Part shown: positions 1 through 8,309 of the stretch, piece after piece
How the letters are laid out: each line of letters begins with the position of its first letter
Position numbering within the stretch: position 1 is the first letter of the stretch
NCBI RefSeq assembly: GCF_014268815.2
Contig: NZ_JABWRE020000001.1
Location: forward strand, 1,803,001 to 1,867,000
Reading direction: 5' to 3'
DNA from: Pseudomonas urmiensis
Lineage (GTDB): Bacteria > Pseudomonadota > Gammaproteobacteria > Pseudomonadales > Pseudomonadaceae
DNA length: 64,000 nt
Notes under the pieces: model-generated
The model's database searches: none
What the model was told of the DNA's origin: nothing
Seen by the model: the letters and a program-made list of their open reading frames with translations, nothing else
Position numbers and translations under genes: made by a program

Positions 1-152
1 TGATAGGTCTGCTGCCAGTTGCGCCGGATAGCGCCGTGGATCACGGCCGGGTATTGGCCGTAGACCGAGGCGGTGCGCTCGATGAAGCTCAGCGGGGTGA
101 GGGGAACATGATTGACAGCAGCGGGCATCAGGCCCTGGGAGAATATCGACAT
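1..152 (-). CDS. Acyl-CoA synthetase (AMP-forming), N-terminal fragment
   Basis: Only the first 50 codons lie in the window; the gene runs off the left edge. The N-terminus contains VPLTPLSFIERTASVYG followed by PAVIHG. This is the usual opening of AMP-forming fatty-acyl-CoA synthetases in Pseudomonas, which activate medium or short fatty acids with ATP and CoA in the cytosol. It is divergent from a two-component system about 190 bp away, which suggests that this pair controls it. The start ATG sits just before MSIFSQGLMP. The substrate cannot be read from this fragment, and the catalytic core lies outside the window. Confidence 0.75.
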   Translation of the reverse strand, partial: MSIFSQGLMPAAVNHVPLTPLSFIERTASVYGQYPAVIHGAIRRNWQQTY

Positions 153-345
153 GCGGTGGTCCTGTGTGGGAGGCAGGCGCAGCCTGTGCGCTGGGCTCCC
201 GGTGGCTGATTGTTAGCTCTGATCAGGGAAGGGGCAGCGAAAAATGGCTCGCTTGCCCTGTCGCATTTTTACGCGAACCGCTATGTTAGCTGGAAGATCG
301 ACTATAGCAATATGGTAGAAATACTATAAAAAGCGAGCTCAAGCC
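153..345. promoter_or_regulatory. Divergent promoter region, acyl-CoA synthetase / sensor kinase
   Basis: Intergenic stretch between two divergent genes. Its right half (about 295-332) is AT-rich, unlike its surroundings, and contains an imperfect dyad with TATAG at about 303 and CTATA at about 324. This could be the binding site of the neighbouring LuxR/FixJ-type regulator. No clear -35/-10 pair was recognised. Confidence 0.35.
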
Positions 346-1752
346 GTGGACGACACCTCATCACCGTTGCTGGCCAAAGACCCGCAGCCCAGCGCGCTGC
401 TAGCGGCCAACGCTCAATTGATCAGTGCCAATCGCGCCTTGCAGGCGATGATTGCCCAAGGGCCGGCGCTGGCGCAGTGGCTGCCGGCCAATTGTGCAGC
501 GCTGGTTCGCGCTTGCCTGCGCCAAGACCGGGCGATTGCCGAGGTCGAGGCGCAGGTTGGCCAGCGGATCTTGCTCTGGACCTTCATCCCCGATGCCCGT
601 GGCCAGCAGGTCTTGGCGCGCTGTCGCGATGCCAGCGACGAGCGCCACGCCGCGCGCGAAGCCAATCAATCGCGCCGGCTGTACCGCCTGATTACCGAGA
701 ACACCACCGACCTGATCTCCCGGCACAGCCCGGACGGGCGCTTTCTCGATGCCACTCCAGCGGCCTTTCGCCTGCTTGGGGTGTGGCCAGAGCAGTTGCG
801 CGGCACCCCGGTGCGCAACCTGCTGCACCCGCACGAGCGCCGCCAGGCGCTGCGTCAGGCGGCTGCGGCGTTGGACGCGGATGGCTATCACCTCATGACC
901 TGCCGCGTGCGTCACGCCGATGGCGGCTATCGCTGGTTCGAGATCGCCAGCCGGGCGATTCGCGAAACCTATACCGGGGCGGTGGTGGAGATCGTCAGTG
1001 TCTCTCGCGACATCAGCCTGCGCATCGAGGCCCAGCAGAACCTGGCGCACAGTGCCCGGCTGGCGACCCTGGGCGAGCTAGCCTCAGGCATTGCCCACGA
1101 AATCAATCAGCCGCTCGCCGCAGTGGTCAATTACGCCAACGCCAGCCAGCGTTACCTGCACGCGGTGGAGCATGACCCACAGGCTCGGGATCGGGTCGGC
1201 CAGGGCTTGCAACGCATCGTTGCGCAGGCGACCCACGCCGCCGAGGTGATCCGCCGCTTGCGCGCTTTTCTGCGCAAGGGGCCACGTCGCCTGCAGGCGC
1301 TGGCGATCGCCGATATCGCCGGCGAAGCGGTGCGTCTATGCGCGTGGGAGGCGGACCGCGATCAGGTCGAGATCGAGCTGCGCCTGCCCAGCACCTTGCC
1401 CCAGGTATACGCCGACCGGGTGCTGCTGGAGCAGGTACTGCTCAACCTGCTGCGCAACGCCATCGACGCCAACCGTGAGCAGCGTCGGGGCCAGCCGTCG
1501 CGTATCGTCCTGGCGGCGCGCCGCGAGGGCGACTGGCTGCAGGTCGAGGTCAGCGATCAAGGGCCGGGCGTGGCCTGCGAGCGCCTGGATGATATTTTTA
1601 CCCCGTTCACCACCAGCAAGGCAGACGGTCTGGGCCTGGGCCTGAGTATGAGCCGCAGCCTTATTGAAGGCTTTGGCGGCAGCCTGCAGGCGCGCTTGGG
1701 GGAGGCGGGTGGCTTGGTGCTGTGCTGCCGCTTGGCGGCGATCAAACTATGA
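346..1752 (+). CDS. PAS-domain sensor histidine kinase (FixL-like, soluble)
   Basis: This 468-residue cytosolic kinase has no hydrophobic segment. An N-terminal region of about 110 residues is followed by a PAS domain (roughly 115-230, with the LITENTTDLISRHSPDG opening) and a PAC-like end. Next comes a HisKA-type H-box (ELASGIAHEINQPL) and an HATPase domain with N-box NLLRNAIDA, DQGPGV and GLGLGLSM. The HEINQP version of the H-box is typical of FixL/DctB-like kinases. The start is a GTG with only a weak ribosome site. Its stop overlaps the next gene, so the pair is co-translated. By family rule it phosphorylates the regulator encoded downstream. The input signal is unknown. The divergent acyl-CoA synthetase suggests carbon-source sensing. 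Confidence 0.85.
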   Translation: MDDTSSPLLAKDPQPSALLAANAQLISANRALQAMIAQGPALAQWLPANCAALVRACLRQDRAIAEVEAQVGQRILLWTFIPDARGQQVLARCRDASDERHAAREANQSRRLYRLITENTTDLISRHSPDGRFLDATPAAFRLLGVWPEQLRGTPVRNLLHPHERRQALRQAAAALDADGYHLMTCRVRHADGGYRWFEIASRAIRETYTGAVVEIVSVSRDISLRIEAQQNLAHSARLATLGELASGIAHEINQPLAAVVNYANASQRYLHAVEHDPQARDRVGQGLQRIVAQATHAAEVIRRLRAFLRKGPRRLQALAIADIAGEAVRLCAWEADRDQVEIELRLPSTLPQVYADRVLLEQVLLNLLRNAIDANREQRRGQPSRIVLAARREGDWLQVEVSDQGPGVACERLDDIFTPFTTSKADGLGLGLSMSRSLIEGFGGSLQARLGEAGGLVLCCRLAAIKL

Positions 1753-2405
1753 AGGACAGGGCAGTGATGCAGGCGAAGGTTTATGTGGTCGATGATGACC
1801 AGGGCATGCTCGATTCGACCGTCTGGTTGCTCGAGTCGGTGGGGTTGCAGGCGTTGCCATTCAGCAGTGGCCAGGCGTTTCTGGATGCCTGTGTAGGCGA
1901 TGAGCCGGCCTGCGTCCTGCTCGATGTGCGGATGCCTGGCCTGGGCGGCCTGGCGGTCCAGCAGGCGTTGCGTGATCGCGGGGTACTGATGCCGGTGATC
2001 TTTGTCAGCGGCCATGCCGATGTACCGATCGTGGTACGGGGGTTCAAGGCTGGTGCCTGCGACTTCATCGAAAAGCCCTACAACGAGCAGCTGTTGCTCG
2101 ACAGCGTCCAAGCGGCATTGAGCCACGCGCGTCAGGCGCAGCAGGGCAGTCTTGAGTTGGTCGCCATTCAGGCCCGTATCGACGGCATGACGCCACGTGA
2201 GCGCGACGTGTTCATCCCGCTGGTGCAAGGCCTGAGCAATCGGCAAGTCGCCGAGCAACTGGGGGTTAGCGTGAAAACCGTCGATCTGTATCGAGGACGG
2301 GTGATGAAACGCATGCAGGCCAGCAGCCTGGCGCAGTTGGTGGGGATGGCGATTGCCTGTGGCCAGGTGCAGGCGCTGGGGCTGGGCGCAATTGAAGTGA
2401 ACTAA
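1749..2405 (+). CDS. LuxR/FixJ-family response regulator
   Basis: The 218-residue product has a receiver domain (VYVVDDDQGM, phospho-acceptor Asp near residue 59 in LLDVRMPG, conserved Lys in EKPYN). A linker leads to a LuxR-type helix-turn-helix (MTPRERDVFIPLVQG, then SNRQVAEQLGVSVKTVDLYRGRVM). This layout is that of FixJ-type transcription activators. The ATG chosen here overlaps the kinase stop as ATGA. An alternative ATG at 1767 follows an AAGGA about 11 bases upstream. It probably acts on its own or the divergent acyl-CoA synthetase promoter, but the sequence does not prove a target. Confidence 0.87.
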   Translation: MKDRAVMQAKVYVVDDDQGMLDSTVWLLESVGLQALPFSSGQAFLDACVGDEPACVLLDVRMPGLGGLAVQQALRDRGVLMPVIFVSGHADVPIVVRGFKAGACDFIEKPYNEQLLLDSVQAALSHARQAQQGSLELVAIQARIDGMTPRERDVFIPLVQGLSNRQVAEQLGVSVKTVDLYRGRVMKRMQASSLAQLVGMAIACGQVQALGLGAIEVN

Positions 2406-2450
2406 CTGGCAGGCATGAAGGCTAATTTACATAGCCCGCTAATCAAAGCT

Positions 2451-2478
2451 TTGACATTCACTGCCTAGGCAGTAATAT
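2451..2478 (+). promoter_or_regulatory. marR-emrAB promoter with embedded palindromic operator
   Basis: A consensus -35 (TTGACA, 2451-2456) and a -10 (TAATAT, 2473-2478) are spaced by 16 bp. Between them lies a perfect 14-bp palindrome, ACTGCCTAGGCAGT (2460-2473). Its position between the promoter elements would let a bound repressor block RNA polymerase. The MarR-family gene starting 28 bp downstream is the natural candidate. Confidence 0.75.
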
Positions 2479-2506
2479 TTTCACACAATTGTCCGAGCGG
2501 CTGCCG

Positions 2507-2980
2507 ATGTCTCATTTCAACCCGGAAAACTTCCAGACCTGCGCCATCGGCATGCTGCTGGGCCGCGCCGCAATCCTCAAGGACCGCATCCTCGACTGGC
2601 ACCTGGAGAGCGAGGGGGTCACCGCCGCGCAATTCAAGGTGCTGATCATCGTCACCCAGTATCAGGTCGACACCCCAGCCGAGCTGTGTCGCTACCTGGG
2701 CCTGGATAGCGGTTCGATGACGCGCATGCTCGATCGCCTCGAACACAAAGGCCTGATCCTGCGCAACCGCTGCCCGGATGATCGGCGCCAAGTGCGCCTG
2801 GCCTTGACCGCTGATGGTCAACGGCTGGCCGACCGCCTGCCTGAGATCGGCGCGGCGGCGATGAACGAGCTGGTCGGTGTGCTGCAGCCCGAAGAGCTCA
2901 AGACCCTCGAAGGCCTACTGGCCAAGGTGCTGCTCAGCGCTGGCGACCCCCTGACGATCCGCCGCTTTGGCGATCGTTGA
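2507..2980 (+). CDS. MarR-family transcriptional regulator of efflux operon
   Basis: A 157-residue winged-helix protein with the MarR core: TAAQFKVLIIVTQ, then LGLDSGSMTRMLDRLEHKGLI (recognition helix) and RCPDDRRQVRLALTADG (wing). The ATG before SHFNPENFQ was chosen because a GAGCGG precedes it. An in-frame TTG 18 bp upstream is less likely. It is the first gene of an apparent operon with emrA/emrB-like genes, the same order as E. coli mprA(emrR)-emrAB. By analogy it represses its own promoter until a toxic small molecule binds. A perfect palindrome lies in the promoter just upstream. Confidence 0.9.
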   Translation: MSHFNPENFQTCAIGMLLGRAAILKDRILDWHLESEGVTAAQFKVLIIVTQYQVDTPAELCRYLGLDSGSMTRMLDRLEHKGLILRNRCPDDRRQVRLALTADGQRLADRLPEIGAAAMNELVGVLQPEELKTLEGLLAKVLLSAGDPLTIRRFGDR

Positions 2981-3010
2981 TCCCTGTTACGCATTATCCA
3001 AGGTATTGTC

Positions 3011-4204
3011 ATGGCCACTCCCACGGACACCTCTCCATCCACCTCGCCAGCCCAGGGCTCAGGCAAGCGCAAGGCGTGGCTGCTCGCTTTGCTGCTGTTG
3101 GTGATCCTTGCCGGTGCTGGCACCTGGGCCTGGTACAGCCTGGTCGGGCGCTGGCACGAAAGCACCGACGACGCCTATGTCAACGGCAACGTGGTGGAAA
3201 TCACCCCACTGGTCACCGGCACGGTGACCAGCATCGGCGCCGATGACGGCGACCTGGTGCATGCCGGCCAGGTACTGCTGCAGTTCGACCCGGCCGACAG
3301 CGAGGTGGCCTTGCAGGCCGCTGAAGCCAAACTGGCGCGCACCGTGCGCGAGGTACGTGGGCTGTACAGCAATGTCGATGCGCTCAAGGCCCAGTTGCAG
3401 AGCCGTACGGCCGAGCTGAAAAAGGCCCGTGACAATTACAATCGACGCAAGGTACTGGCTGACAGCGGGGCGATTGCTGCCGAAGAAATCTCCCATGCCC
3501 ACGATGACCTGACCTCGGCGCAAAGCGCGCTGGACAACGCCCGTCAGCAGCTCAATACCAGCACTGCGCTGATCGACGACACGGTGGTCTCCTCGCACCC
3601 TGAGGTGATGGCGGCAGCGGCTGACCTGCGCCAGGCCTATCTGGACCACGCCCGCACCATCCTGGTGGCGCCGGTCACTGGCTACGTGGCCAAGCGCACC
3701 GTGCAATTGGGCCAGCGCCTGCAACCGGGCACGGCGACCATGGCCGTGATTCCCCTGGATCAGGTGTGGATCGATGCCAACTTCAAGGAAACCCAACTGC
3801 GCCAGATGCGCATTGGCCAGCCGGTGGAAATCAGCGCCGACTTGTACGGCAGCGAGGTCAAGTACACCGGCACCATCGACAGCCTCGGCGCCGGTACCGG
3901 CAGCGCCTTTGCCTTGTTGCCTGCGCAGAACGCCACCGGCAACTGGATCAAGATCGTCCAGCGGGTGCCAGTGCGTATTCACCTCAATCCCGAGCAGCTC
4001 AAGGAGCATCCGCTGCGCATCGGCCTGTCCACCCTGGTCGAGGTCGACCTGCACGACCAGAGCGGCCCGGCCCTGGCCCAGCAGCCACCGCAGCAGGCCA
4101 GCTACACCACCCAGGTGTACGACCGCCAGCTGGTCGAGGCCGACCACCTGATCGCCCGGCTGATCCATGACAACAGCGCCAGCGGCAAGACGGCCCAGCG
4201 ATGA
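3011..4204 (+). CDS. emrA: EmrA/HlyD-family membrane fusion protein
   Basis: This 397-residue periplasmic adaptor links an inner-membrane MFS pump to an outer-membrane channel. Near the N-terminus is one transmembrane anchor (AWLLALLLLVILAGAGTWAWY, residues about 23-43). The biotinyl-lipoyl-like half STDDAYVNGNVVEITPLVTG follows, then a long coiled-coil hairpin rich in Ala, Leu and Lys. The returning beta-barrel contains VWIDANFKETQL, a characteristic EmrA stretch. Its stop overlaps the start of the MFS gene as ATGA. No outer-membrane partner is encoded here, so a TolC-type channel from elsewhere is presumably used. Confidence 0.9.
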   Translation: MATPTDTSPSTSPAQGSGKRKAWLLALLLLVILAGAGTWAWYSLVGRWHESTDDAYVNGNVVEITPLVTGTVTSIGADDGDLVHAGQVLLQFDPADSEVALQAAEAKLARTVREVRGLYSNVDALKAQLQSRTAELKKARDNYNRRKVLADSGAIAAEEISHAHDDLTSAQSALDNARQQLNTSTALIDDTVVSSHPEVMAAAADLRQAYLDHARTILVAPVTGYVAKRTVQLGQRLQPGTATMAVIPLDQVWIDANFKETQLRQMRIGQPVEISADLYGSEVKYTGTIDSLGAGTGSAFALLPAQNATGNWIKIVQRVPVRIHLNPEQLKEHPLRIGLSTLVEVDLHDQSGPALAQQPPQQASYTTQVYDRQLVEADHLIARLIHDNSASGKTAQR

Positions 4205-5736
4205 GCAACCCAGCGCCCGCGCAGTTCACCCCGCCGAGCCTGCTGTTGACCACCATCGGCCTGTCGCTGGCGACCTTCATGCAGGTGCTCGACACCACCA
4301 TCGCCAACGTTGCCTTGCCGACCATCTCGGGCAACCTGGGGGTCAGTTACGAGCAGGGCACCTGGGTCATCACCTCGTTTGCCGTGAGCAACGCCATCGC
4401 CTTGCCGCTGACTGGCTGGCTGAGCCGGCGTTTCGGTGAAGTGAAGCTGTTCATCTGGGCCACGCTGCTGTTCGTGGTGGCGTCGTTCCTGTGTGGCATT
4501 GCCCAGTCGATGCCGGAGTTGGTGGGCTTTCGCGTGCTCCAGGGGGTGGTCGCCGGCCCCCTGTACCCGATGACCCAGACCCTGCTGATTGCGGTTTATC
4601 CGCCTGCCAAACGAGGGATGGCCTTGGCGTTATTGGCCATGGTCACGGTGGTCGCGCCGATTGCCGGGCCGATTCTCGGCGGCTGGATCACCGACAGTTA
4701 TAGCTGGCCGTGGATCTTCTTCATCAACGTGCCGATCGGCCTGTTCGCCGCCGCCGTGGTGCGTCAGCAGATGCGTAGTCGGCCCGTGGTGACCAGCCGC
4801 CAGCCGATGGACTACATCGGCCTGATCACCTTGATCATCGGCGTTGGTGCATTGCAGGTGGTGCTGGACAAGGGCAACGACCTGGACTGGTTCGAGTCGT
4901 CGTTCATCATCGTCGGCAGCCTGATTTCGCTGGTCTTCCTGGCGATCTTCATCATCTGGGAGCTGACCGACCGCCATCCGGTGGTCAACCTGCGGCTGTT
5001 CGCGCACCGCAATTTCCGCATCGGCACCCTGGTGCTGGTCGGCGGTTATGCAGGCTTTTTCGGCATCAACCTCATTTTGCCGCAGTGGCTACAGACGCAG
5101 ATGGGTTACACCGCCACCTGGGCTGGGCTGGCCGTGGCGCCGATTGGCTTGCTGCCGGTGGTGATGTCGCCGTTTGTCGGCAAGTACGCGCACCGCTTCG
5201 ACTTGCGCGTGCTGGCTGGCCTGGCTTTCCTGGCCATCGGCACCAGCTGCTACATGCGCGCAGGCTTCACCAATGAGGTGGACTTCCAGCATATCGCCCT
5301 GGTGCAGCTGTTCATGGGTATTGGTGTGGCGCTGTTCTTCATGCCGACCTTGAGCATCCTGTTGTCGGACCTGCCGCCCCATCAAATTGCCGATGGTTCG
5401 GGCCTGGCCACCTTCCTGCGGACCTTGGGCGGCAGCTTTGCCGCGTCCTTGACCACCTGGATCTGGATTCGCCGCGCCGACCAGCACCATGCCTACTTGA
5501 GCGAGCACATCAGCCAGTACGACCCGGCCACCCGGCACGCCCTGGAACAGCTGGGCGGCGCCAGCCCGCAGAGCTATGCGCAGCTTGAGCAGATCCTCAA
5601 TGGCCAGGCCTACATGATGTCGACGGTCGACTACTTCACCCTGATGACTTGGATATTTGCCGGGTTGATCCTGCTGGTGTGGTTCGCCAAACCGCCGTTC
5701 ACCGCCAAGGCGGCGCCGGCTTCGGCAGGGCACTAG
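4201..5736 (+). CDS. emrB: EmrB/QacA-family (DHA2) MFS multidrug transporter
   Basis: The 511-residue inner-membrane protein has about 14 hydrophobic helices, typical of the DHA2 drug:proton antiporters. Motif D1 is visible as LATFMQVLDTTIANVALPTI and motif A as GWLSRRFGEVKLF. Motif C lies around APIAGPILGGWITD. It is translationally coupled to the preceding membrane fusion gene. Together they should form a tripartite pump exporting hydrophobic drugs, uncouplers or aromatic compounds. The substrates cannot be told from sequence. A small SDR gene follows after about 60 bp and may be co-transcribed. Confidence 0.92.
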   Translation: MSNPAPAQFTPPSLLLTTIGLSLATFMQVLDTTIANVALPTISGNLGVSYEQGTWVITSFAVSNAIALPLTGWLSRRFGEVKLFIWATLLFVVASFLCGIAQSMPELVGFRVLQGVVAGPLYPMTQTLLIAVYPPAKRGMALALLAMVTVVAPIAGPILGGWITDSYSWPWIFFINVPIGLFAAAVVRQQMRSRPVVTSRQPMDYIGLITLIIGVGALQVVLDKGNDLDWFESSFIIVGSLISLVFLAIFIIWELTDRHPVVNLRLFAHRNFRIGTLVLVGGYAGFFGINLILPQWLQTQMGYTATWAGLAVAPIGLLPVVMSPFVGKYAHRFDLRVLAGLAFLAIGTSCYMRAGFTNEVDFQHIALVQLFMGIGVALFFMPTLSILLSDLPPHQIADGSGLATFLRTLGGSFAASLTTWIWIRRADQHHAYLSEHISQYDPATRHALEQLGGASPQSYAQLEQILNGQAYMMSTVDYFTLMTWIFAGLILLVWFAKPPFTAKAAPASAGH

Positions 5737-5794
5737 TTGTCAATCCAGTGAGGCAGGCGTTAGCCTTGTGCCATCAATTTCCAAGGGGGAATGG

Positions 5795-6541
5795 ATGGAC
5801 AAGGTAATCGTCATCACCGGTGCCAGCCGTGGCATCGGTGCCGCCACCGCACTGCTGGCTGCGCAACAGGGCTATCGCATCTGCATCAACTACCACGCGG
5901 ACGACCAGGCTGCCGAGCGCATCCTGGCCCAGGTCCGCGAGCTGGGCGCCGAGGCGATTGCCGTGCGCGCCGATGCCAGCGTCGAGGACGAGGTGGTGCA
6001 GCTGTTCCACCGCGTCGATCAGGAGCTGGGGCCAGTCAGCGCATTGGTCAACAATGCCGGCACTATTGGTCAACAGAGCCGGGTCGAGGAAATGTCCGAG
6101 TTTCGTCTGCTCAAAGTGATGAAGACCAACGTAGTCGGGCCGATACTGTGCACCAAGCATGCGCTGCTGCGCATGGCCCGCAGGCATGGCGGTCAGGGTG
6201 GGGCGATCGTCAACGTGTCATCGATGGCCGCGCGCCTGGGCTCGCCTAACGAGTACGTTGACTACGCCGCCTCCAAGGGCGCCTTGGACAGTTTCACCAT
6301 TGGCCTGGCCAAGGAAGTGGCGGGCGAGGGCGTGCGGGTCAATGGCGTGCGCCCGGGCTACATCCACACCGGCTTTCATGCCCTGAGCGGCGATCCTGAG
6401 CGGGTCAGCAAGCTCGAGCCTGGGCTGCCGATGGGCCGCGGTGGCCAACCGCAAGAGGTGGCTGAGGCGATCCTTTGGCTGCTGTCGGACAAAGCTTCCT
6501 ATTCCACTGGCAGCTTTATCGACCTCAGCGGCGGACGCTGA
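5795..6541 (+). CDS. Short-chain dehydrogenase/reductase (SDR)
   Basis: A 248-residue classical SDR. The Rossmann nucleotide-binding motif TGASRGIG is at the N-terminus. The NNAG stretch is around residue 85. The catalytic Ser-Tyr-Lys set is Ser in VNVSSMAARLG and YAASKG. The N-terminal signature resembles NADP-preferring members. The ATG was chosen because AAGGGGGA precedes it by 4 bases. It follows emrB by 58 bp and may extend that operon, perhaps modifying a compound handled by the pump; that is inference. It ends 12 bp from the convergent hybrid kinase. The substrate is unknown. Confidence 0.87.
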   Translation: MDKVIVITGASRGIGAATALLAAQQGYRICINYHADDQAAERILAQVRELGAEAIAVRADASVEDEVVQLFHRVDQELGPVSALVNNAGTIGQQSRVEEMSEFRLLKVMKTNVVGPILCTKHALLRMARRHGGQGGAIVNVSSMAARLGSPNEYVDYAASKGALDSFTIGLAKEVAGEGVRVNGVRPGYIHTGFHALSGDPERVSKLEPGLPMGRGGQPQEVAEAILWLLSDKASYSTGSFIDLSGGR

Positions 6542-6553
6542 GCGCACGCTATC

Positions 6554-8266
6554 TCACTGCTCAAGCATCTGGCCGACCCGTTCGGCCAGGGCTTGGAGGG
6601 TGAATGGCTTGGTCAGTACGCTCATGCCTGGCTCCAGCTCGCCATTGCTCAACACGGCGGTTTCGTCGTAGCCGGTGACGAACAGCACTTTCAGCCCTGG
6701 ATAGCGCGCCCGCAGTGCGTCAGCTACCTGGCGGCCGTTGAGCCCACCCGGCAGGCCAACGTCAGTGACCAACAGATCAGGGCGCGATGTGTCTTGCAGG
6801 CCACTGAGTGCAATTGGCCCATCCTCGAACATCTCAACTTGATGCCCCAGGTCTTCCAGCATTTCGGCCATGACCAGGCGCATCGCCGCTTCGTCCTCTA
6901 CCACAACCACCCGGCAACCTGCGGCAGGTGGCTTTGTCGTGCACAAGACCAGCTCAGGCTGCACTGCAAGCGACCCTGCCGTCGGCACATGACGCGGTAT
7001 GAACAGCTTCACCACGGTACCCTGGCCAAGCGTGGAGTCGATGTGGATTTGACCGCCTGATTGACGTACGAAGCCATACACCATCGATAAGCCCAGCCCG
7101 GTTCCGCGCCCCAGCGGCTTGGTGGTGAAAAAGGGTTCGACAGCGCGGGCCACGACCTGAGCCGACATCCCTCGGCCGCTGTCTTCCACGCTTAGGCAAA
7201 GATAAGCCCCGGCAGCTAGATCGAGTGATTTGGCCTGGGCCTCGAGCAGCTCGATATTGTTGCAGCGAATGACGATGTCGCCGCCATCGGGCATGGCATC
7301 GCGGGCATTGATACAGAGGTTGAGCAGGGCGCTTTCCAGTTGCGGTGGATCGATGCGTACCGGCCAGAGGTCAGCGGCGCAGCAGTTTTGCAGACGGATG
7401 TGCGGGCCCACGCTACGGCCAATCAGCTCGTGCATGCCGGCGACCAATTCAGCGACGCACGTCAGGCTCGGTAGCAGCGTCTGCCGTCGGGAGAAGGCCA
7501 GCAGTCGATGGACCAGGGCGGCTGCACGATGGGCCGCGCCGTGGGCGCTGTGCAATAGCTCAGGCAGGGCATCAGGGCGCTCGTCCGCCAGCCGCGCTTG
7601 GGCCAGCTCCAGTGCGCCGAGGATGCCGCCAAGCAGGTTGTTGAAGTCATGGGCGACGCCTCCGGTGAGTTGGCCGACCGCCTCCATTTTTTGTGCCTGG
7701 CGCAGGGCCTCTTCAGCTTTTATACGCTCGGCCATCGCTTGGTTGACGCGTTGCTCAAGCTGCTCGTTGAGCTTCTGCAGGGCGTTTTCGGCACGTTTAC
7801 GCGCAGTCGCGTCGCGAAAGATCACTGCAACCAGCCGTTGCTCGGCGGGTTCAAGGCGCAGCGCGCTGAGGGCCAGGCAGCGATCAGTGGCGTACAGGTC
7901 ATGCTCGAAGTAGACCGGCTCACCAGTACGCGCTACCTCACCGAAGTGCTTGAGCCAAACCTCGGCTTCGTCCGGGATGACCTGGCGCAAGGTTCGCCCC
8001 ACCACGTCAGGCAGGCCAGCGTGACGCGAATAGGCCGGGTTGGCCATCAGGTGCACATAGTCGCTCATCGGCCCATTGGGGCCGTCGATGAACTGGATGA
8101 CGCAAAAGCCTTCTTCCATGGTCTCGAACAAGAAGCGGTATCGTTCGGCTTCCTGCATGCGCTCGCGAAACAACCCAGCTTCGCGGGTGAGGCGGGCATT
8201 GTCGCGCTGCAAGGTCATCAGCTGTTGGCGCAGGTGGTTCAGTTCGCTAGACGTCTGTGTCGACAT
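6554..8266 (-). CDS. Soluble hybrid histidine kinase (PAS-HisKA-HATPase-REC)
   Basis: The 570-residue protein begins with a short coiled coil. A PAS domain follows (about residues 40-155, with FLFETMEEGFCVIQF) and then a second coiled coil. The HisKA H-box is [17 protein letters not shown], and the HATPase domain has DSGRGM and [12 protein letters not shown]. The C-terminal receiver (VVVVEDEAAMRLVM, phospho-Asp in LLVTDVGLPGG, Lys in LTKPF) completes a hybrid layout. There are no membrane segments, so it senses a cytosolic signal. The ATG chosen has GGAG six bases upstream; a second ATG four codons earlier has no room for a ribosome site. It is a close paralogue of the next upstream gene. No separate response regulator lies beside it. 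Confidence 0.87.
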   Translation of the reverse strand: MSTQTSSELNHLRQQLMTLQRDNARLTREAGLFRERMQEAERYRFLFETMEEGFCVIQFIDGPNGPMSDYVHLMANPAYSRHAGLPDVVGRTLRQVIPDEAEVWLKHFGEVARTGEPVYFEHDLYATDRCLALSALRLEPAEQRLVAVIFRDATARKRAENALQKLNEQLEQRVNQAMAERIKAEEALRQAQKMEAVGQLTGGVAHDFNNLLGGILGALELAQARLADERPDALPELLHSAHGAAHRAAALVHRLLAFSRRQTLLPSLTCVAELVAGMHELIGRSVGPHIRLQNCCAADLWPVRIDPPQLESALLNLCINARDAMPDGGDIVIRCNNIELLEAQAKSLDLAAGAYLCLSVEDSGRGMSAQVVARAVEPFFTTKPLGRGTGLGLSMVYGFVRQSGGQIHIDSTLGQGTVVKLFIPRHVPTAGSLAVQPELVLCTTKPPAAGCRVVVVEDEAAMRLVMAEMLEDLGHQVEMFEDGPIALSGLQDTSRPDLLVTDVGLPGGLNGRQVADALRARYPGLKVLFVTGYDETAVLSNGELEPGMSVLTKPFTLQALAERVGQMLEQ

Positions 8267-8309
8267 CCGTGTCTCCATCCCTATGTTGGTCGAGCTAGGC
8301 AGGTCTGAA

